DNA from: DATHGT01 sp035317605 | GTDB taxonomy: Bacteria; Methylomirabilota; Methylomirabilia; Rokubacteriales; CSP1-6 | Length of the DNA stretch: 64,000 nucleotides | Reading direction: 5' to 3' | NCBI GenBank assembly: GCA_035317605.1 | Contig: DATHGT010000133.1 | Location: 26,437-90,436 of the forward strand | Shown: positions 9,093 to 18,479 of the stretch, in pieces | Layout: every line of letters starts with the position of its first letter | Position numbering within the stretch: position 1 is the stretch's first letter | Program-made: the position numbers and the translations under genes | The notes under the pieces: model-generated | Databases searched by the model: none | Told to the model about the DNA's origin: nothing | The model's input: the letters and a program-made list of their open reading frames with translations, nothing else

Positions 9093-10991
9093 TCAGCGCG
9101 CCTCCATTCCCTCGACGAGCACGGTCATCACCCGCGAGGCCGGGAGCGTCACGCGGGCCCGCACCCGCGACGACAGCGTGGGGACAGCCTGACCATACTC
9201 CCCGTGATACCAGCCGAGCGGGAACGCGCCCCCCTCACCTCGATGATGCGACGTCTCGCACGTCGCCGGTCCGTCGGCTCCCTGGCACTGCACCAGCGCC
9301 GTGATCGTTCCAGCGGGCGTGGACACGGCGAGTCGATCCGGCGCCGCCGGCATCGGGTCGGATCCCGGCGCCCAGTGGAAGAACGCCTCGATCTCGGCCG
9401 GCCCCGAACCGGCGTAGCGGTCGTGAAGGGTGAAGCCGTCGGTGCGGCACGAGAGCGTGCGCTCGAATCGGACGCCCCGCCGCACGCGCTCGAAGCCGTC
9501 GTGGGCCACGACCACCTCGACTCCGGCGGCGCTCACCTTGACGTCGGCGCGGCAGGAGGACCTCGTGTAGGCGGGTGGGAACCATCCCAGCCAGTCGTCG
9601 GGAAATGGCTCGAACCCGTCGAGGGCTACCGAGTTGTGGGCGAAGGCCTGGACGGGGAATCGCGATCCGGCGTCCGTCGCGTAGCTGCGGCGTCCCACGT
9701 CGACGAGCAGCGGGCGACCCTCCAGGAACGCGCAGAAGGCCCCGCTGTCGTTGTGGCCATGGCTCGGGTGATCGGGGCGGCCGGTTCGCTCGATCCGCCA
9801 GAAGATCGTCAACGGTCCCACGTCGGTGCGATACCAGCCGCTCTCCGGAAAGGCCTCGACCGACGGCGCGGCCGATCGCTCGGCGCGCGGGGCTGCGGCG
9901 GGAGGCTCGATGAGACGGCCCCAGCCACGCGGCGGACCGGGGGCCACGAGGTCGAGCAGCCAGGGCACCGTGCAGTCCGGCGACACGTCGCCGATCCGCG
10001 GGATGTCGACGGCCCCGTCGGGCGACTCCAGCAAGAAGAACCGGCAGCGATCGAGCATGCGCCGTCGATACGGCTCCGTCAGTCGGAGGACGCCGTCGTC
10101 TCCGACCGCCTCCGCCGCGCGGTGGATCTCCGCGACGGTGCGGGTGAGCAGGAAGTGATAGTGGGAGGAGCCTTCGCGGAGAAACCCGTCCTCGGTGACC
10201 AGGCGTGGCAGCATGCGCTCGAGGAGCGCGCGTCCGAGGGACGCGTACCGGTCCTGGTCCGTGGCCGCTCCGAAGAGGTAGAGCGCTCGCGCGTTGTTGA
10301 CGAGGTGGTTGTTCGTGCGGTCGCCGTGATCCTCGAGGCGCCCGGCCAGGAACGCGCCCATCTCGCCCAGCGCGCCCACCAGCCGGCGCTCGGCGTCGGA
10401 GTTTCGCGGCGAGCACGCGCGCGTCGCCGACAGGAACACCAGCGCGTTGGCGATGCGCTCGGACACCGAGTAGCTTTCCCAGGCCGGCGCGCCCGGGCGC
10501 GGCGGGCCACAGCGCTCGACCCACTGGAGCATGCGGTCCAGGATCCACATGGGGAGTTGTGGGCAGGAGTGCGTGGCGAGCAGGCGAAGCGCCCATCCCC
10601 AGCGGTGCAGGGCCAGGACGTCTTCGAGCTCCGCGAATTCGGCCGCCCACTCGGGGGCCGGCACCGCCGAGACGCTGGTGGTGACCAGCGGGAGATCCAC
10701 CGGCGGGGGACACGCGACGTCACCACCGTTGACCGGCCACGGCCGAGCGAACCCGCGGAGGAACGACGCGCTCATCGCGGTCGGGGCACCGGAGGGCGGA
10801 AGCCCGTCCATGGCCGACCGGCCCGCCCGGCCCTGACGAAATGCGCGGCGGCGCTCGAGCAAGCGCAGCCCCTCGCGGACGGTATGGACGCCCCAGCCCA
10901 GGCGCCGCTCGGCGATCACGCGGCGGAGATAGTTCCGCCATTCCGGTGTCGTGAACACCTGAAGTCGCGAGGGGCGCCGGAGCGGAGTCAC
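9093..10991 (-). CDS. Heparinase II/III-family protein
   Basis: A 632-residue protein with the heparinase II/III layout: an alpha-helical N-terminal region with the RTNNHLVNNARALYLFG segment, then a beta-rich C-terminal half containing the PSHGHNDSGAFCAFLEGRP motif with its conserved histidines and asparagine. Family enzymes cleave uronic-acid-containing polysaccharides by beta-elimination. Members inside biosynthetic loci may edit or clear the polymer made by the same locus. No signal peptide is evident at the GTG start (10991), chosen because it overlaps the upstream stop as GTGA. A longer GTG or ATG start further upstream is possible. Confidence 0.8.
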   Translation of the reverse strand: MTPLRRPSRLQVFTTPEWRNYLRRVIAERRLGWGVHTVREGLRLLERRRAFRQGRAGRSAMDGLPPSGAPTAMSASFLRGFARPWPVNGGDVACPPPVDLPLVTTSVSAVPAPEWAAEFAELEDVLALHRWGWALRLLATHSCPQLPMWILDRMLQWVERCGPPRPGAPAWESYSVSERIANALVFLSATRACSPRNSDAERRLVGALGEMGAFLAGRLEDHGDRTNNHLVNNARALYLFGAATDQDRYASLGRALLERMLPRLVTEDGFLREGSSHYHFLLTRTVAEIHRAAEAVGDDGVLRLTEPYRRRMLDRCRFFLLESPDGAVDIPRIGDVSPDCTVPWLLDLVAPGPPRGWGRLIEPPAAAPRAERSAAPSVEAFPESGWYRTDVGPLTIFWRIERTGRPDHPSHGHNDSGAFCAFLEGRPLLVDVGRRSYATDAGSRFPVQAFAHNSVALDGFEPFPDDWLGWFPPAYTRSSCRADVKVSAAGVEVVVAHDGFERVRRGVRFERTLSCRTDGFTLHDRYAGSGPAEIEAFFHWAPGSDPMPAAPDRLAVSTPAGTITALVQCQGADGPATCETSHHRGEGGAFPLGWYHGEYGQAVPTLSSRVRARVTLPASRVMTVLVEGMEAR

Positions 10992-12973
10992 AGGAGGCCC
11001 CGAGCCGTCAGGAAGCCGACGAGGCGGTCGTCGGCTCGGCCGTCGAGGACGTGGAACGTCCGGCGGAGCGCGGCCGGCCAAGCGGCCCGCAGCCGCGCGA
11101 GCACGGCCGGATCGAGCAACGCCTCGAGCGCCTCCGCCAGTCCGGCGGCGGAGTGCGCGAAGAGCGCGGCGTCCTTCATGTCGACCAGCGGCCCGATGTT
11201 GACGATCGCTCGATTGTCGAACACCACCGGTGGCCGGCCGAGGGCGATCGCCTCGAGGCCGGTCGTCGAATTGGTGAGCACCACCGCGTCGCTCGCGCGG
11301 ATGTGTGCGTGGAGGTCGCTGTCGACGCCGAGGAGCCGCCAGCCGTGGCGCGGGCGGCCGCCGAAGAGACGCTGCACGTCGGCCGCGATGGGACAGTGAT
11401 AGTGCGGCTTGAACAGGAGCACGAACTCCCCGGCTCCGTCGGCGGTGGCGCCGGCCAGCGCCTCGAGCAGGGCGAGCGAGTCGTCCCGGTCGCTGGAGCC
11501 GGCCACCAGCAGGATGCGGCGCTCGAGGGGCAGATCAAGGCTCGCCCTCGCCTCGCGCGCGGGAGCCGCCTCGACCCTGAGCATGTTGTAGCGGACCGCG
11601 CCCACGACCTCGGATCGCGTCTCGGGATAGCCGGTCGCCCGCATGATCTGAAGGGGCCAGTCCCCGGTCGCCAGGTAGTAGTCGGGCAGCGGCGTGTCGA
11701 GCCGGTCGTGGCCGGCGAGCGCCCGCTCGATTTCACCCTTGGCGAAGAAGAACATGAGCGTGTTCGACGACACGGTCGTGTGCTGAAAGGCGACCGTGCG
11801 GGTCGCGGTCCCCGACGCCGCGTGCCAGATCGCGCGCTCCATGGGCTGGAACTCGCAGGGGTGCAGCACGAACGAGGGCCGGTGGGCGATCATCAGCCGA
11901 CGCATGGCGGCGGCGAGCACGAGGTTCGTCGGCAGCTCGAAGCCCGTGAAGCTGCGGTCCAACTCCTCGCGCCACAGCGGCGTCACGTCCCACTCCGCGA
12001 AGTGAGCCGACAGACGGCGCCGCAACCTCCGATAGTGCCACGTCCATCGGAGCCCATCCGCTCCGGCCAGCGCGGAGCATAGCTCGCCGACGGTGGCGAA
12101 CAACAGGACCGGCACGATCCGTCCGTGATCGAACGCCCGCCGGATGTTCCGACGGCGCCGGAGCAGGCGCCACGGCCACAGAGTGAGCAGCACCACCTGC
12201 CACATCGGCCCCCGGCTGCGCAGGGCCGGGAACACCGGCTCGAGGTTCCGCTCGCGGACGACCTCCGAGTCGGCCGCCTCGTACAGCACGGGGTATCGGC
12301 TGAACACCACCGAGCGCACCGCCGAATCCGGCCGGGGACGGCGGAGACCGATCATGGCCAGCACCAGACGGTTGCCGAGCGTCTGGATGCCCCATGCCGT
12401 GCGCATGGCCACGAAGCGCAACCAGAAATGCCTGAGACCGCTCAGCCGGGTACGAAGTCCCCGGCCGCGGGCCGGCCGTCTCGTCATCTCCTCGACCGCC
12501 AGCCCCCGCGCGCGCAGTCCGGACACCAGGCAGGCGGCCAGAGATCCGTCGACCAAGTCGAGCCGGGCACGTGGGAATCCGCGGCGGGCCAGCACCCCCT
12601 CGACCAGGAGCAGGGCGTAGAGCCGGTTGAGGAAGGGCGTCCTCAGCGGGCTCTTCTCACACGCATCGGTGAACCACCACGCGCTCGTGCCGTCCCGCTC
12701 GAGCAGCGTCAACAGCGAGGGGCCGGCCCCGATGCGCTGACGGACGGCCTCGTCGAGAAACGCGGGGTAGAGCCCGCGCAGCTGCTCGAGCGCCCGCTCG
12801 GAGACGTCCTCGACGGGAAGGACCGTGGCGCTCGCGCGGGTCAGGGCTTCGGCGAGGTGGGCCACGTAGAGGCTCGGGACGATCCCGAGGGGAAGGATCG
12901 TCACCGGACCCCGGTCCGACGGAATCCCCGCCGGATCGAGGTGATCGACGATGAGCAAGAGGGGCTCGCTCAC
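10988..12973 (-). CDS. Large GT-B-like surface-carbohydrate biosynthesis protein (661 aa)
   Basis: I do not recognise a named family for the whole protein. The N-terminal half has no clear motif. The C-terminal 200 residues look like a GT-B donor-binding domain: LLVAGSSDRDD strand, LLFKPHYH, then SDAVVLTNSTTGLEAIALGRPPVVFD, close to patterns in CDP-glycerol glycerophosphotransferases and polysaccharide glycosyltransferases. Length is about twice that of an ordinary glycosyltransferase. The GTG at 12973 overlaps the HAD gene stop. The 642-residue protein at 23374-25302 has a similar arrangement. Likely a glycosyl or polyol-phosphate transferase. Confidence 0.55.
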   Translation of the reverse strand: MSEPLLLIVDHLDPAGIPSDRGPVTILPLGIVPSLYVAHLAEALTRASATVLPVEDVSERALEQLRGLYPAFLDEAVRQRIGAGPSLLTLLERDGTSAWWFTDACEKSPLRTPFLNRLYALLLVEGVLARRGFPRARLDLVDGSLAACLVSGLRARGLAVEEMTRRPARGRGLRTRLSGLRHFWLRFVAMRTAWGIQTLGNRLVLAMIGLRRPRPDSAVRSVVFSRYPVLYEAADSEVVRERNLEPVFPALRSRGPMWQVVLLTLWPWRLLRRRRNIRRAFDHGRIVPVLLFATVGELCSALAGADGLRWTWHYRRLRRRLSAHFAEWDVTPLWREELDRSFTGFELPTNLVLAAAMRRLMIAHRPSFVLHPCEFQPMERAIWHAASGTATRTVAFQHTTVSSNTLMFFFAKGEIERALAGHDRLDTPLPDYYLATGDWPLQIMRATGYPETRSEVVGAVRYNMLRVEAAPAREARASLDLPLERRILLVAGSSDRDDSLALLEALAGATADGAGEFVLLFKPHYHCPIAADVQRLFGGRPRHGWRLLGVDSDLHAHIRASDAVVLTNSTTGLEAIALGRPPVVFDNRAIVNIGPLVDMKDAALFAHSAAGLAEALEALLDPAVLARLRAAWPAALRRTFHVLDGRADDRLVGFLTARGLL

Positions 12974-13614
12974 CGTTCTCCCAGACCGACGAGCGCGGCG
13001 GAGAGCGAGCGCAGGTCGTCGACGACGGTGACCTCGGCCGGGAAGGGCGAGGCGGTCCCCGGCGGCACGCGCCCCACGAACGAGACTCCGGCGTCGCGGG
13101 CGCCCGTGAAGTCGCTCCAGGCGTCCCCGACCATCACCACCGTGGTCCGGTCGAACCCCGCGGTGCCGAGGATGCCGCGGATGATCTCCGCCTTGCTCGC
13201 CGGGCTGCCGAATACCGCCTTGAAGTACGGGTCCAGACGGCGACGCGCGACGATACGCGCCAGCTCGGCGTCGGGCGTGCCCGACGCGACGTAGAGCGGC
13301 ATGGGGGCGGTCTCCAGGAATTCGCGCGCGCCGTGAACGAGCGGGACCGCCACCACCTGGTCTTCGACCAGCGCGGAAAACCGCTCCCCCAGCTCGTGCT
13401 CTTCCCCGGGACCGAGGGGACGACGCAGGATCTCGCGATACGCGTAGCGGAATTTCTCGAAGCGCGAGATGCCGACGTGTCGCCGATGGTAGGCCACCAC
13501 CGCTTCCGCGGCGTCCGGACCCCAGGGCGCGAAGAGCGCGCGGAACGCCTCGGTCTTGACGTCGGCCGACTCGACGATGACGCCGTCGAAGTCGAGCACG
13601 ACGGCTTGAATCAC
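12970..13614 (-). CDS. HAD-superfamily hydrolase (phosphatase)
   Basis: A 214-residue HAD hydrolase with the DFDGV nucleophile motif near the start, a helical cap, the VASG motif II, and MVGDAWSD as motif IV. This is the beta-phosphoglucomutase/phosphoglycolate phosphatase type. In this position, after a methyltransferase and downstream of a cytidylyltransferase and aminotransferase, it probably removes a phosphate from a sugar or amino-alcohol intermediate. The GTG at 13614 overlaps the previous stop as GTGA. Substrate unknown. Confidence 0.8.
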   Translation of the reverse strand: MIQAVVLDFDGVIVESADVKTEAFRALFAPWGPDAAEAVVAYHRRHVGISRFEKFRYAYREILRRPLGPGEEHELGERFSALVEDQVVAVPLVHGAREFLETAPMPLYVASGTPDAELARIVARRRLDPYFKAVFGSPASKAEIIRGILGTAGFDRTTVVMVGDAWSDFTGARDAGVSFVGRVPPGTASPFPAEVTVVDDLRSLSAALVGLGER

Positions 13615-14381
13615 ACGCTGGCTCCGCGACGCTCGTCGCCCCGGCCCGTCAGCAGGTCCGAGGGCACGCCGAGCTCGAGGCGGACGTTCTCCTCGCGGGC
13701 GTCGGCCGACCGGTGCGCCGCGAACACGGTGAAGGCGAGACGCTCGTACGGCGTCACCGCGGTACGGGAGGGGGGGCCCCAGTACCCATAGCCGACCAGC
13801 ATATCGGGGCCGAGCCCGGCCAGCAGCCCGATCGCCTCGTGGACATTGAACACCACGTAGTTCGCCACTTCGGCACCCGGGTCGTCGCCCTCGAACACGA
13901 TGCGCTGGCGGCTCACCGCGGGGTCCGTCGTCCCCGCCCCATCCGTCAGCCGGAGCGACAGGATCAGGAGACCGCCCGGCGCGACGCAGGCCCACAGGCT
14001 CCGGATCGTCTCGATCGGCGCGAGGTTCCAGTCCACGCAGCTCAACGACACCACCCACTGAAACCGCGCGGAGCCGCTCGGCGTCGTTCCCACGTCGGCA
14101 CAGATGAAGGTCTGCCAGGGGCGGGCGCGGCCCTGGGCCACGGAGATAGCCTGGGGATTGACGTCGACCCCCACGTACCGATCGAGCGTGGAGAACCGCT
14201 CCTGAAGGGCCAGTCCGAGCCCGCCGGCGGCGCAGCCGGCGTCGAGCACCGAGCGGGGCGGCCCGAACCTGGCCGCGACCTGTTCGAAGACCGTCCGCTC
14301 GGAGGGATAGAACTCCTCCCAGCGGAGCCGGTGGCCTCCGTAGAACCGGGCGATCTCGTCGGTGCGATACGTCTTGTTCAT
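13611..14381 (-). CDS. Class I SAM-dependent methyltransferase
   Basis: A 256-residue protein with motif I VLDAGCAAGGLG, an acidic VGVDVNPQ strand, and a later GGLLILSLR post-motif, all typical of class I methyltransferases. The ATG at 14381 overlaps the stop of the preceding epimerase as ATGA. Within the cassette from 12970 to 19225 it may methylate the sugar or a substituent added there, but no residue identifies N-, O- or C-methylation. Confidence 0.82.
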   Translation of the reverse strand: MNKTYRTDEIARFYGGHRLRWEEFYPSERTVFEQVAARFGPPRSVLDAGCAAGGLGLALQERFSTLDRYVGVDVNPQAISVAQGRARPWQTFICADVGTTPSGSARFQWVVSLSCVDWNLAPIETIRSLWACVAPGGLLILSLRLTDGAGTTDPAVSRQRIVFEGDDPGAEVANYVVFNVHEAIGLLAGLGPDMLVGYGYWGPPSRTAVTPYERLAFTVFAAHRSADAREENVRLELGVPSDLLTGRGDERRGASV

Positions 14382-15283
14382 TTCGCCTCGAGCCCCGCGG
14401 CCCGCTCGCGACCACCGACGACCTCGTACATGTCGGCGAGACACTGTAGGAGCCCTTGGCCGAGATCGAGATACGAGGTGCCGACCAGCTTCTGGGCCAC
14501 CTTCGGCGTGAAGGAATAGGGAGTCAACCGATAGTGCACGTCGTCGTCGGAGACGGGCTGGAAGTGGATCTCGACGCGATTGTCGAGGATCTCGCGGATC
14601 ATCTCCAGCAGCTCGGCGAACTTCATCCGGTGCGGACCCGTGATCAGGCAGTGCGTGTTCGCGAACTCGTCGGCCAGGGCCTGCACGCTGAGGCACGCCG
14701 CGTCCTTCACGTGCACGTATTCCCGCATCTCCTCCCCCGTTCCCTGGCACACGATCCGGCCCGTGGTCAGCGCCTGGTGCAGATACCGGTAGACGCTGTT
14801 GCGCCCATCGGCACGGGGGCCGTAGACGGTCCCGTAGCGCAGGATCGTGTACCCCAGGCCGTAGCGACGCGCGTACTCTTCGATGTAGAGCTCGGCCGAC
14901 TGCTTGCTACAGCGATAGAACCCGCCGGCCCGGCTGTACACGTAGACCGTGCTCGCGTAGACGTACCGCTGGAGCTGCCGTTGCACGGCGGCCTCGAGCA
15001 GGATCGCGTTGCCCAGGACGTTCTGCTTGACCGTGTCGATGGGGCGTTCGGCCGCCGCGTCGAGATCGGCGATGCCCGCGAAGTTGTACGCGCACTGCGC
15101 CGCTTCGAGGGCGCGGTCCACGGCCACCGGATCGAGGACGTCGGCGACGATCATCTTCTGCGTCGGTCGCCGATAGGGCGACGGGGTGACGTCGAAGAGG
15201 CTGACCTGGTGGCCGGCATCGGTGAGGGCGTCGGCGACGTGGCTGCCGAGATAGCCGCTGCCCCCAAAAACGACGACGTTCAT
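14378..15283 (-). CDS. NAD-dependent epimerase/dehydratase (extended SDR)
   Basis: A 301-residue extended short-chain dehydrogenase. The N-terminal FGGSGYLGSH dinucleotide motif is followed by the catalytic YxxxK as YRCSK, preceded by the ASTVYVYS segment with the conserved serine/threonine. It would act on a nucleotide sugar as epimerase, dehydratase or reductase. It is coupled to the HisC-like aminotransferase by an ATGA overlap, so a keto-sugar or keto-intermediate handed between the two is plausible. Confidence 0.82.
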   Translation of the reverse strand: MNVVVFGGSGYLGSHVADALTDAGHQVSLFDVTPSPYRRPTQKMIVADVLDPVAVDRALEAAQCAYNFAGIADLDAAAERPIDTVKQNVLGNAILLEAAVQRQLQRYVYASTVYVYSRAGGFYRCSKQSAELYIEEYARRYGLGYTILRYGTVYGPRADGRNSVYRYLHQALTTGRIVCQGTGEEMREYVHVKDAACLSVQALADEFANTHCLITGPHRMKFAELLEMIREILDNRVEIHFQPVSDDDVHYRLTPYSFTPKVAQKLVGTSYLDLGQGLLQCLADMYEVVGGRERAAGLEAK

Positions 15284-16374
15284 CGGGCCATTCTCTGCTC
15301 GACGGCCTCCTGGACCACCGCCTCGAGGGCGCTGACGAATCCCGCCATGATCTCGGCGTCGCCCAAGGTCACCCGAATGCAATCCTGGACCGCCGGCGCG
15401 CCGAAGGGACCTCGGACGAGATAGCCGCGGCCGCGCAGCGCATCGACGATCACCGCCGGGCTCACGCTTCCGGGAAGCCGCACGAGCTGGAAGTTCGTCG
15501 GGCAGCCCGGCACGTCGAGACCCAGACGGGTCGCCCCCTCGCAGAGCACTCGACGGCCCTCCTCGATCTCGCGCCGGAACGCCTCACCCATCTCGGGGTG
15601 ATCGAGCACGTAGCACCCCAGACTGATCGCCACGCTGTTGACCTCGTAGGATCCGCGAACCCTCCGGACCGCGTCCACGATCCCGGGGTTCCCGGCCAGG
15701 TAGCCGAGCCGGAGCCCGGCCAGGCCGCCGACCTTGGAGAACGTCCGCGTCACGACGACGTTGTCGAACTCCGTGACCAGGGACAGGGCGGTGATGGGAT
15801 GGAACGGAAAGTACGCCTCGTCGACGATGAACAGGGCGCCGACGGCGGCGGCGGCCGACGCGACCTCACGCAGCTCCGCGAGGCTGACCACGGTCCCCGT
15901 CGGCTGGTCAGGATTCGGCAGCGCGACCAGCCGGGGACGCTGCCGGACCTTCGAGATGAGCAGGTCCAGGTCCAGCCGGCGGTCGCGACCGTACGCCACC
16001 GTGTCGGGCACCGCCTGGAACATTCGCGTGTAGATGGCGTACATGGCGTAGGTCGGGTCCGGCGTGACGACCCGATCACCCGGCCGGACGTAGGCATGGA
16101 ACAGCACGCGGATCGCCGCGTCGGACCCCGGCGTCAGATGAAGATGGTCGACGGGAAGCTCGAGCTCACGACTCAGACGGGCGTAGAGCGGCGAAGGATC
16201 CGGATACGCGCACAGCGTCTCCGGCGTGATCTCCGACAGCATCGCACGCACTGTCGGCTCGGGAAACGGCGTGACCCGCTCGTTCCGGTCCAGGCGCACG
16301 AAGGCCAGGCGCTCGGCCATGGCGTCGTCGACGCGGTGGATGGCGAGAAGGTGAGGATTGGGTTCCGGCCTCAT
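15280..16374 (-). CDS. HisC-like PLP-dependent aminotransferase
   Basis: A 364-residue fold-type I aminotransferase resembling histidinol-phosphate aminotransferase. Visible features are the PGSDAAI phosphate-cup region, an NPDQPTG segment, the DEAYFPF segment with the cofactor Asp, and the Schiff-base lysine in RTFSKVGGLAGLRLGY. The ATG at 16374 has an excellent GGAGG site 4 bases upstream, which decides the start over an upstream in-frame candidate. Position inside a glycan operon, away from his genes, argues against histidine synthesis. HisC-like enzymes in Campylobacter capsule loci make serinol/ethanolamine-phosphate precursors, an analogy only. Confidence 0.78.
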   Translation of the reverse strand: MRPEPNPHLLAIHRVDDAMAERLAFVRLDRNERVTPFPEPTVRAMLSEITPETLCAYPDPSPLYARLSRELELPVDHLHLTPGSDAAIRVLFHAYVRPGDRVVTPDPTYAMYAIYTRMFQAVPDTVAYGRDRRLDLDLLISKVRQRPRLVALPNPDQPTGTVVSLAELREVASAAAAVGALFIVDEAYFPFHPITALSLVTEFDNVVVTRTFSKVGGLAGLRLGYLAGNPGIVDAVRRVRGSYEVNSVAISLGCYVLDHPEMGEAFRREIEEGRRVLCEGATRLGLDVPGCPTNFQLVRLPGSVSPAVIVDALRGRGYLVRGPFGAPAVQDCIRVTLGDAEIMAGFVSALEAVVQEAVEQRMAR

Positions 16375-16443
16375 GCGTCCTCCTTCATGATCGGAAAGTG
16401 ACCGCGGTGCCGCGGGTCGACCCATCGCGCCGGCACGCCCGCG

Positions 16444-17376
16444 TCATGGCTCGAGCCCCTGCGCCCACTCGACCATCCTGCGTAGCCCTTCGTCGAGCGG
16501 CGTCACCGGTCGCCAGCCGAGGTCCTGCTCGGCCCGGCTGATGTCCGCGCACAGTCCGAACTGGTCGCCGATGTGGCCAGCCAGTTCCTGGACCGGGTAA
16601 TCGGGCTCGCGGCCGAGGGCGACGGCCAGCCGGGAGATGAGATCGCCCACCTCCGTGCGCTCGCCGGCCCCGATGTTGTACTCGAGGGCCGGAGTGCTCG
16701 GCCGGTACAACGCCCGGAGCCACGCGTCGATCACGTCGTCGATGTAGACGAAGTCGCGGAAGCGCTTGAGCGACCCCGTGACCGGCACCGGCACACCCTG
16801 CAGCAGGTACGCGAGGTAGATGCTCGCCATGCCCTGCCGCAAGTTGCCGAGGTTCTGGCCGGGACCGTAGACGCTGAACATCCGGAAGCTCGTCACGCTC
16901 AGGCCCTCGGCCGCGGCCAGACGCAGGACATGTTCGGAGGTCAGCTTGGAGACTCCGTAGTAGGACAGCGGCACGCACGGCGCGGTCTCCCGGACCGGAA
17001 GCTCGTCGGGGCTGCCGTAGACCGCCATCGAGCTGGCGTAGATGAACCGTGGCGTGCCCTGCTCCAGGCACCAGCGAGAGAGGAGCACGGTGGAGCCGGC
17101 GTTCGCCTGGAGGTCGTAGTACGGTACCTCCGCCGAGGCGGGTCCCGAAGACTGGGCAGCCAGGTGGCACACGGCGTCGAAGCGCGGCGGCGGCACCTGG
17201 TCCAGAAAGTTGGACCGGTCGAGATCGAGCTCGACGATCCGCGCCGCCCGCGGAACGGCGGCGCGCTGCCCGGTTCGCATGTTGTCGATCACGACCACGT
17301 CGTGGCCATCCTCGACGAGCCGGCGCGCCAGATGGCTCCCGATGAAGCCGGCGCCGCCGGTCACGAGCACGCGCAT
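16444..17376 (-). CDS. NAD-dependent nucleotide-sugar epimerase
   Basis: A 310-residue extended SDR with TGGAGFIGSH at the N-terminus and YYGVSK as the catalytic YxxxK motif, preceded by ASSMAVYG. It resembles UDP-glucose/UDP-GlcNAc 4-epimerases and related enzymes. The ATG at 17376 shares its first base with the stop of the Gfo/Idh gene (TGATG). Substrate cannot be assigned; its coupling to the oxidoreductase suggests the two act on the same sugar nucleotide. Confidence 0.83.
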   Translation of the reverse strand: MRVLVTGGAGFIGSHLARRLVEDGHDVVVIDNMRTGQRAAVPRAARIVELDLDRSNFLDQVPPPRFDAVCHLAAQSSGPASAEVPYYDLQANAGSTVLLSRWCLEQGTPRFIYASSMAVYGSPDELPVRETAPCVPLSYYGVSKLTSEHVLRLAAAEGLSVTSFRMFSVYGPGQNLGNLRQGMASIYLAYLLQGVPVPVTGSLKRFRDFVYIDDVIDAWLRALYRPSTPALEYNIGAGERTEVGDLISRLAVALGREPDYPVQELAGHIGDQFGLCADISRAEQDLGWRPVTPLDEGLRRMVEWAQGLEP

Positions 17377-18479
17377 CAGCGCCCGCCTTCCCCGGCGGCC
17401 GGCGGCGAAACTCGATAGAGCGCGGCCAGCCGGTCGTCCTTCCGGCCCAGGCGCCGGGACGCGACGTCTTCGGCGAGCCGCACCTCGCGCCCGTCCTCGG
17501 CCGACCGATAGATCGCGTTGAGCAGCCGGAGCGCCTGCGTCCCCTCCTCGAACGAGATCGGGTGGGGGCGGCCGTCGAGCAGATCGGCGACCACGTCGAG
17601 CAGGAACGGCCGGTGGCCCAGGCCATAGGCGTTGGGAAAGATCTCGGAGTGCAGCGCGCGCTCGTCCGGAGCCGGGGTGAACACGGCCAGCTCGTTGGCG
17701 GCGATGCCCTGGAGCACGGCGGTGCCGCGCTCGGCCAGGACCGAGATCGACGCCTCGAAGTCGTCGGGGCGCGCGGCCGTGGTCACCTCGATCACGCCCA
17801 GCGCTCCGCTGGCGAACCGGATGGTGGCCACCGCGGTGTCTTCGACCTCGATGTCGACGAGCTGGGTCGCGGTGCGCGCGTTCACCGCGTCGATGTCGCC
17901 CACGATGTAGCGCACGAGGTCGATGTAGTGGATCCCCTGGTTGGTCAGCGCGCCGCCGTCCATGGCCCACGTCCCCCGCCACGGGTCGCGCCGGTAGTAG
18001 GCCTGGGGCCGGCACCAGCGCACGCGCACGGTGCCGAGCACCGGACGGCCCAGCTCGCCGGAGGCGAGCGCGGCGCGGACCTTGCGCACGGCCTTGTTGT
18101 AGCGGTTCTGGTACACGGGAAAGATCTTGACCCCCGCGCGCTCCGCCGTCCGCCTGAGCGTCTGCACGTCCTCCCAGGCCAGGGCCATGGGCTTTTCGAG
18201 GATCACGTGCTTGCCGTAGCGCTCCATCGCGTCGAGCGCGTGCTCGGGGTGCATCCCGCTCGGGGTGAGGATGTTGACGACGTCGATCTGCTCCCGGCGC
18301 AGCATCTCGTGATAGTTGGTGTAGGCGGGCACGCCGTGCTTGCGCGCGTACGCCTCCGCCCGCTCGGGCTGAAGGTCGCAGACCGCGGCCAGCCGGGCCC
18401 GCGGGAGATCGGCGAGGTGATCGGCGTGGTGACCGGCGATCCGTCCGCACCCGACGACCGCGAAGCTCAGGGGGGCCAT
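17376..18479 (-). CDS. Gfo/Idh/MocA-family oxidoreductase (WlbA/WbpB-like)
   Basis: A 367-residue NAD(P)-dependent oxidoreductase: VVGCGRIAG Rossmann motif at the N-terminus, the TPSGMHPEHA segment characteristic of the WlbA/WbpB branch, and the EKPMA motif with the catalytic lysine. WlbA/WbpB enzymes oxidise C3 of UDP-N-acetylglucosaminuronate. A UDP-sugar dehydrogenase that could supply such a substrate lies at 39407-40711. A dedicated DegT-type C3 aminotransferase is not seen beside it. Start is the ATG at 18479, coupled by a 1-base overlap to the cytidylyltransferase. Confidence 0.78.
   Translation of the reverse strand: MAPLSFAVVGCGRIAGHHADHLADLPRARLAAVCDLQPERAEAYARKHGVPAYTNYHEMLRREQIDVVNILTPSGMHPEHALDAMERYGKHVILEKPMALAWEDVQTLRRTAERAGVKIFPVYQNRYNKAVRKVRAALASGELGRPVLGTVRVRWCRPQAYYRRDPWRGTWAMDGGALTNQGIHYIDLVRYIVGDIDAVNARTATQLVDIEVEDTAVATIRFASGALGVIEVTTAARPDDFEASISVLAERGTAVLQGIAANELAVFTPAPDERALHSEIFPNAYGLGHRPFLLDVVADLLDGRPHPISFEEGTQALRLLNAIYRSAEDGREVRLAEDVASRRLGRKDDRLAALYRVSPPAAGEGGR

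Noticed and set aside
7443..11399. A 1318-codon open frame on the plus strand
   Set aside because: It lies antisense to the AsnB, heparinase and GT-B-like genes, which all carry clear motifs. Long antisense frames are expected in GC-rich DNA, and its translation is low-complexity with no recognisable domain.
15280..16374. hisC for histidine synthesis
   Set aside because: It is translationally coupled to nucleotide-sugar genes and has no histidine-pathway neighbours.
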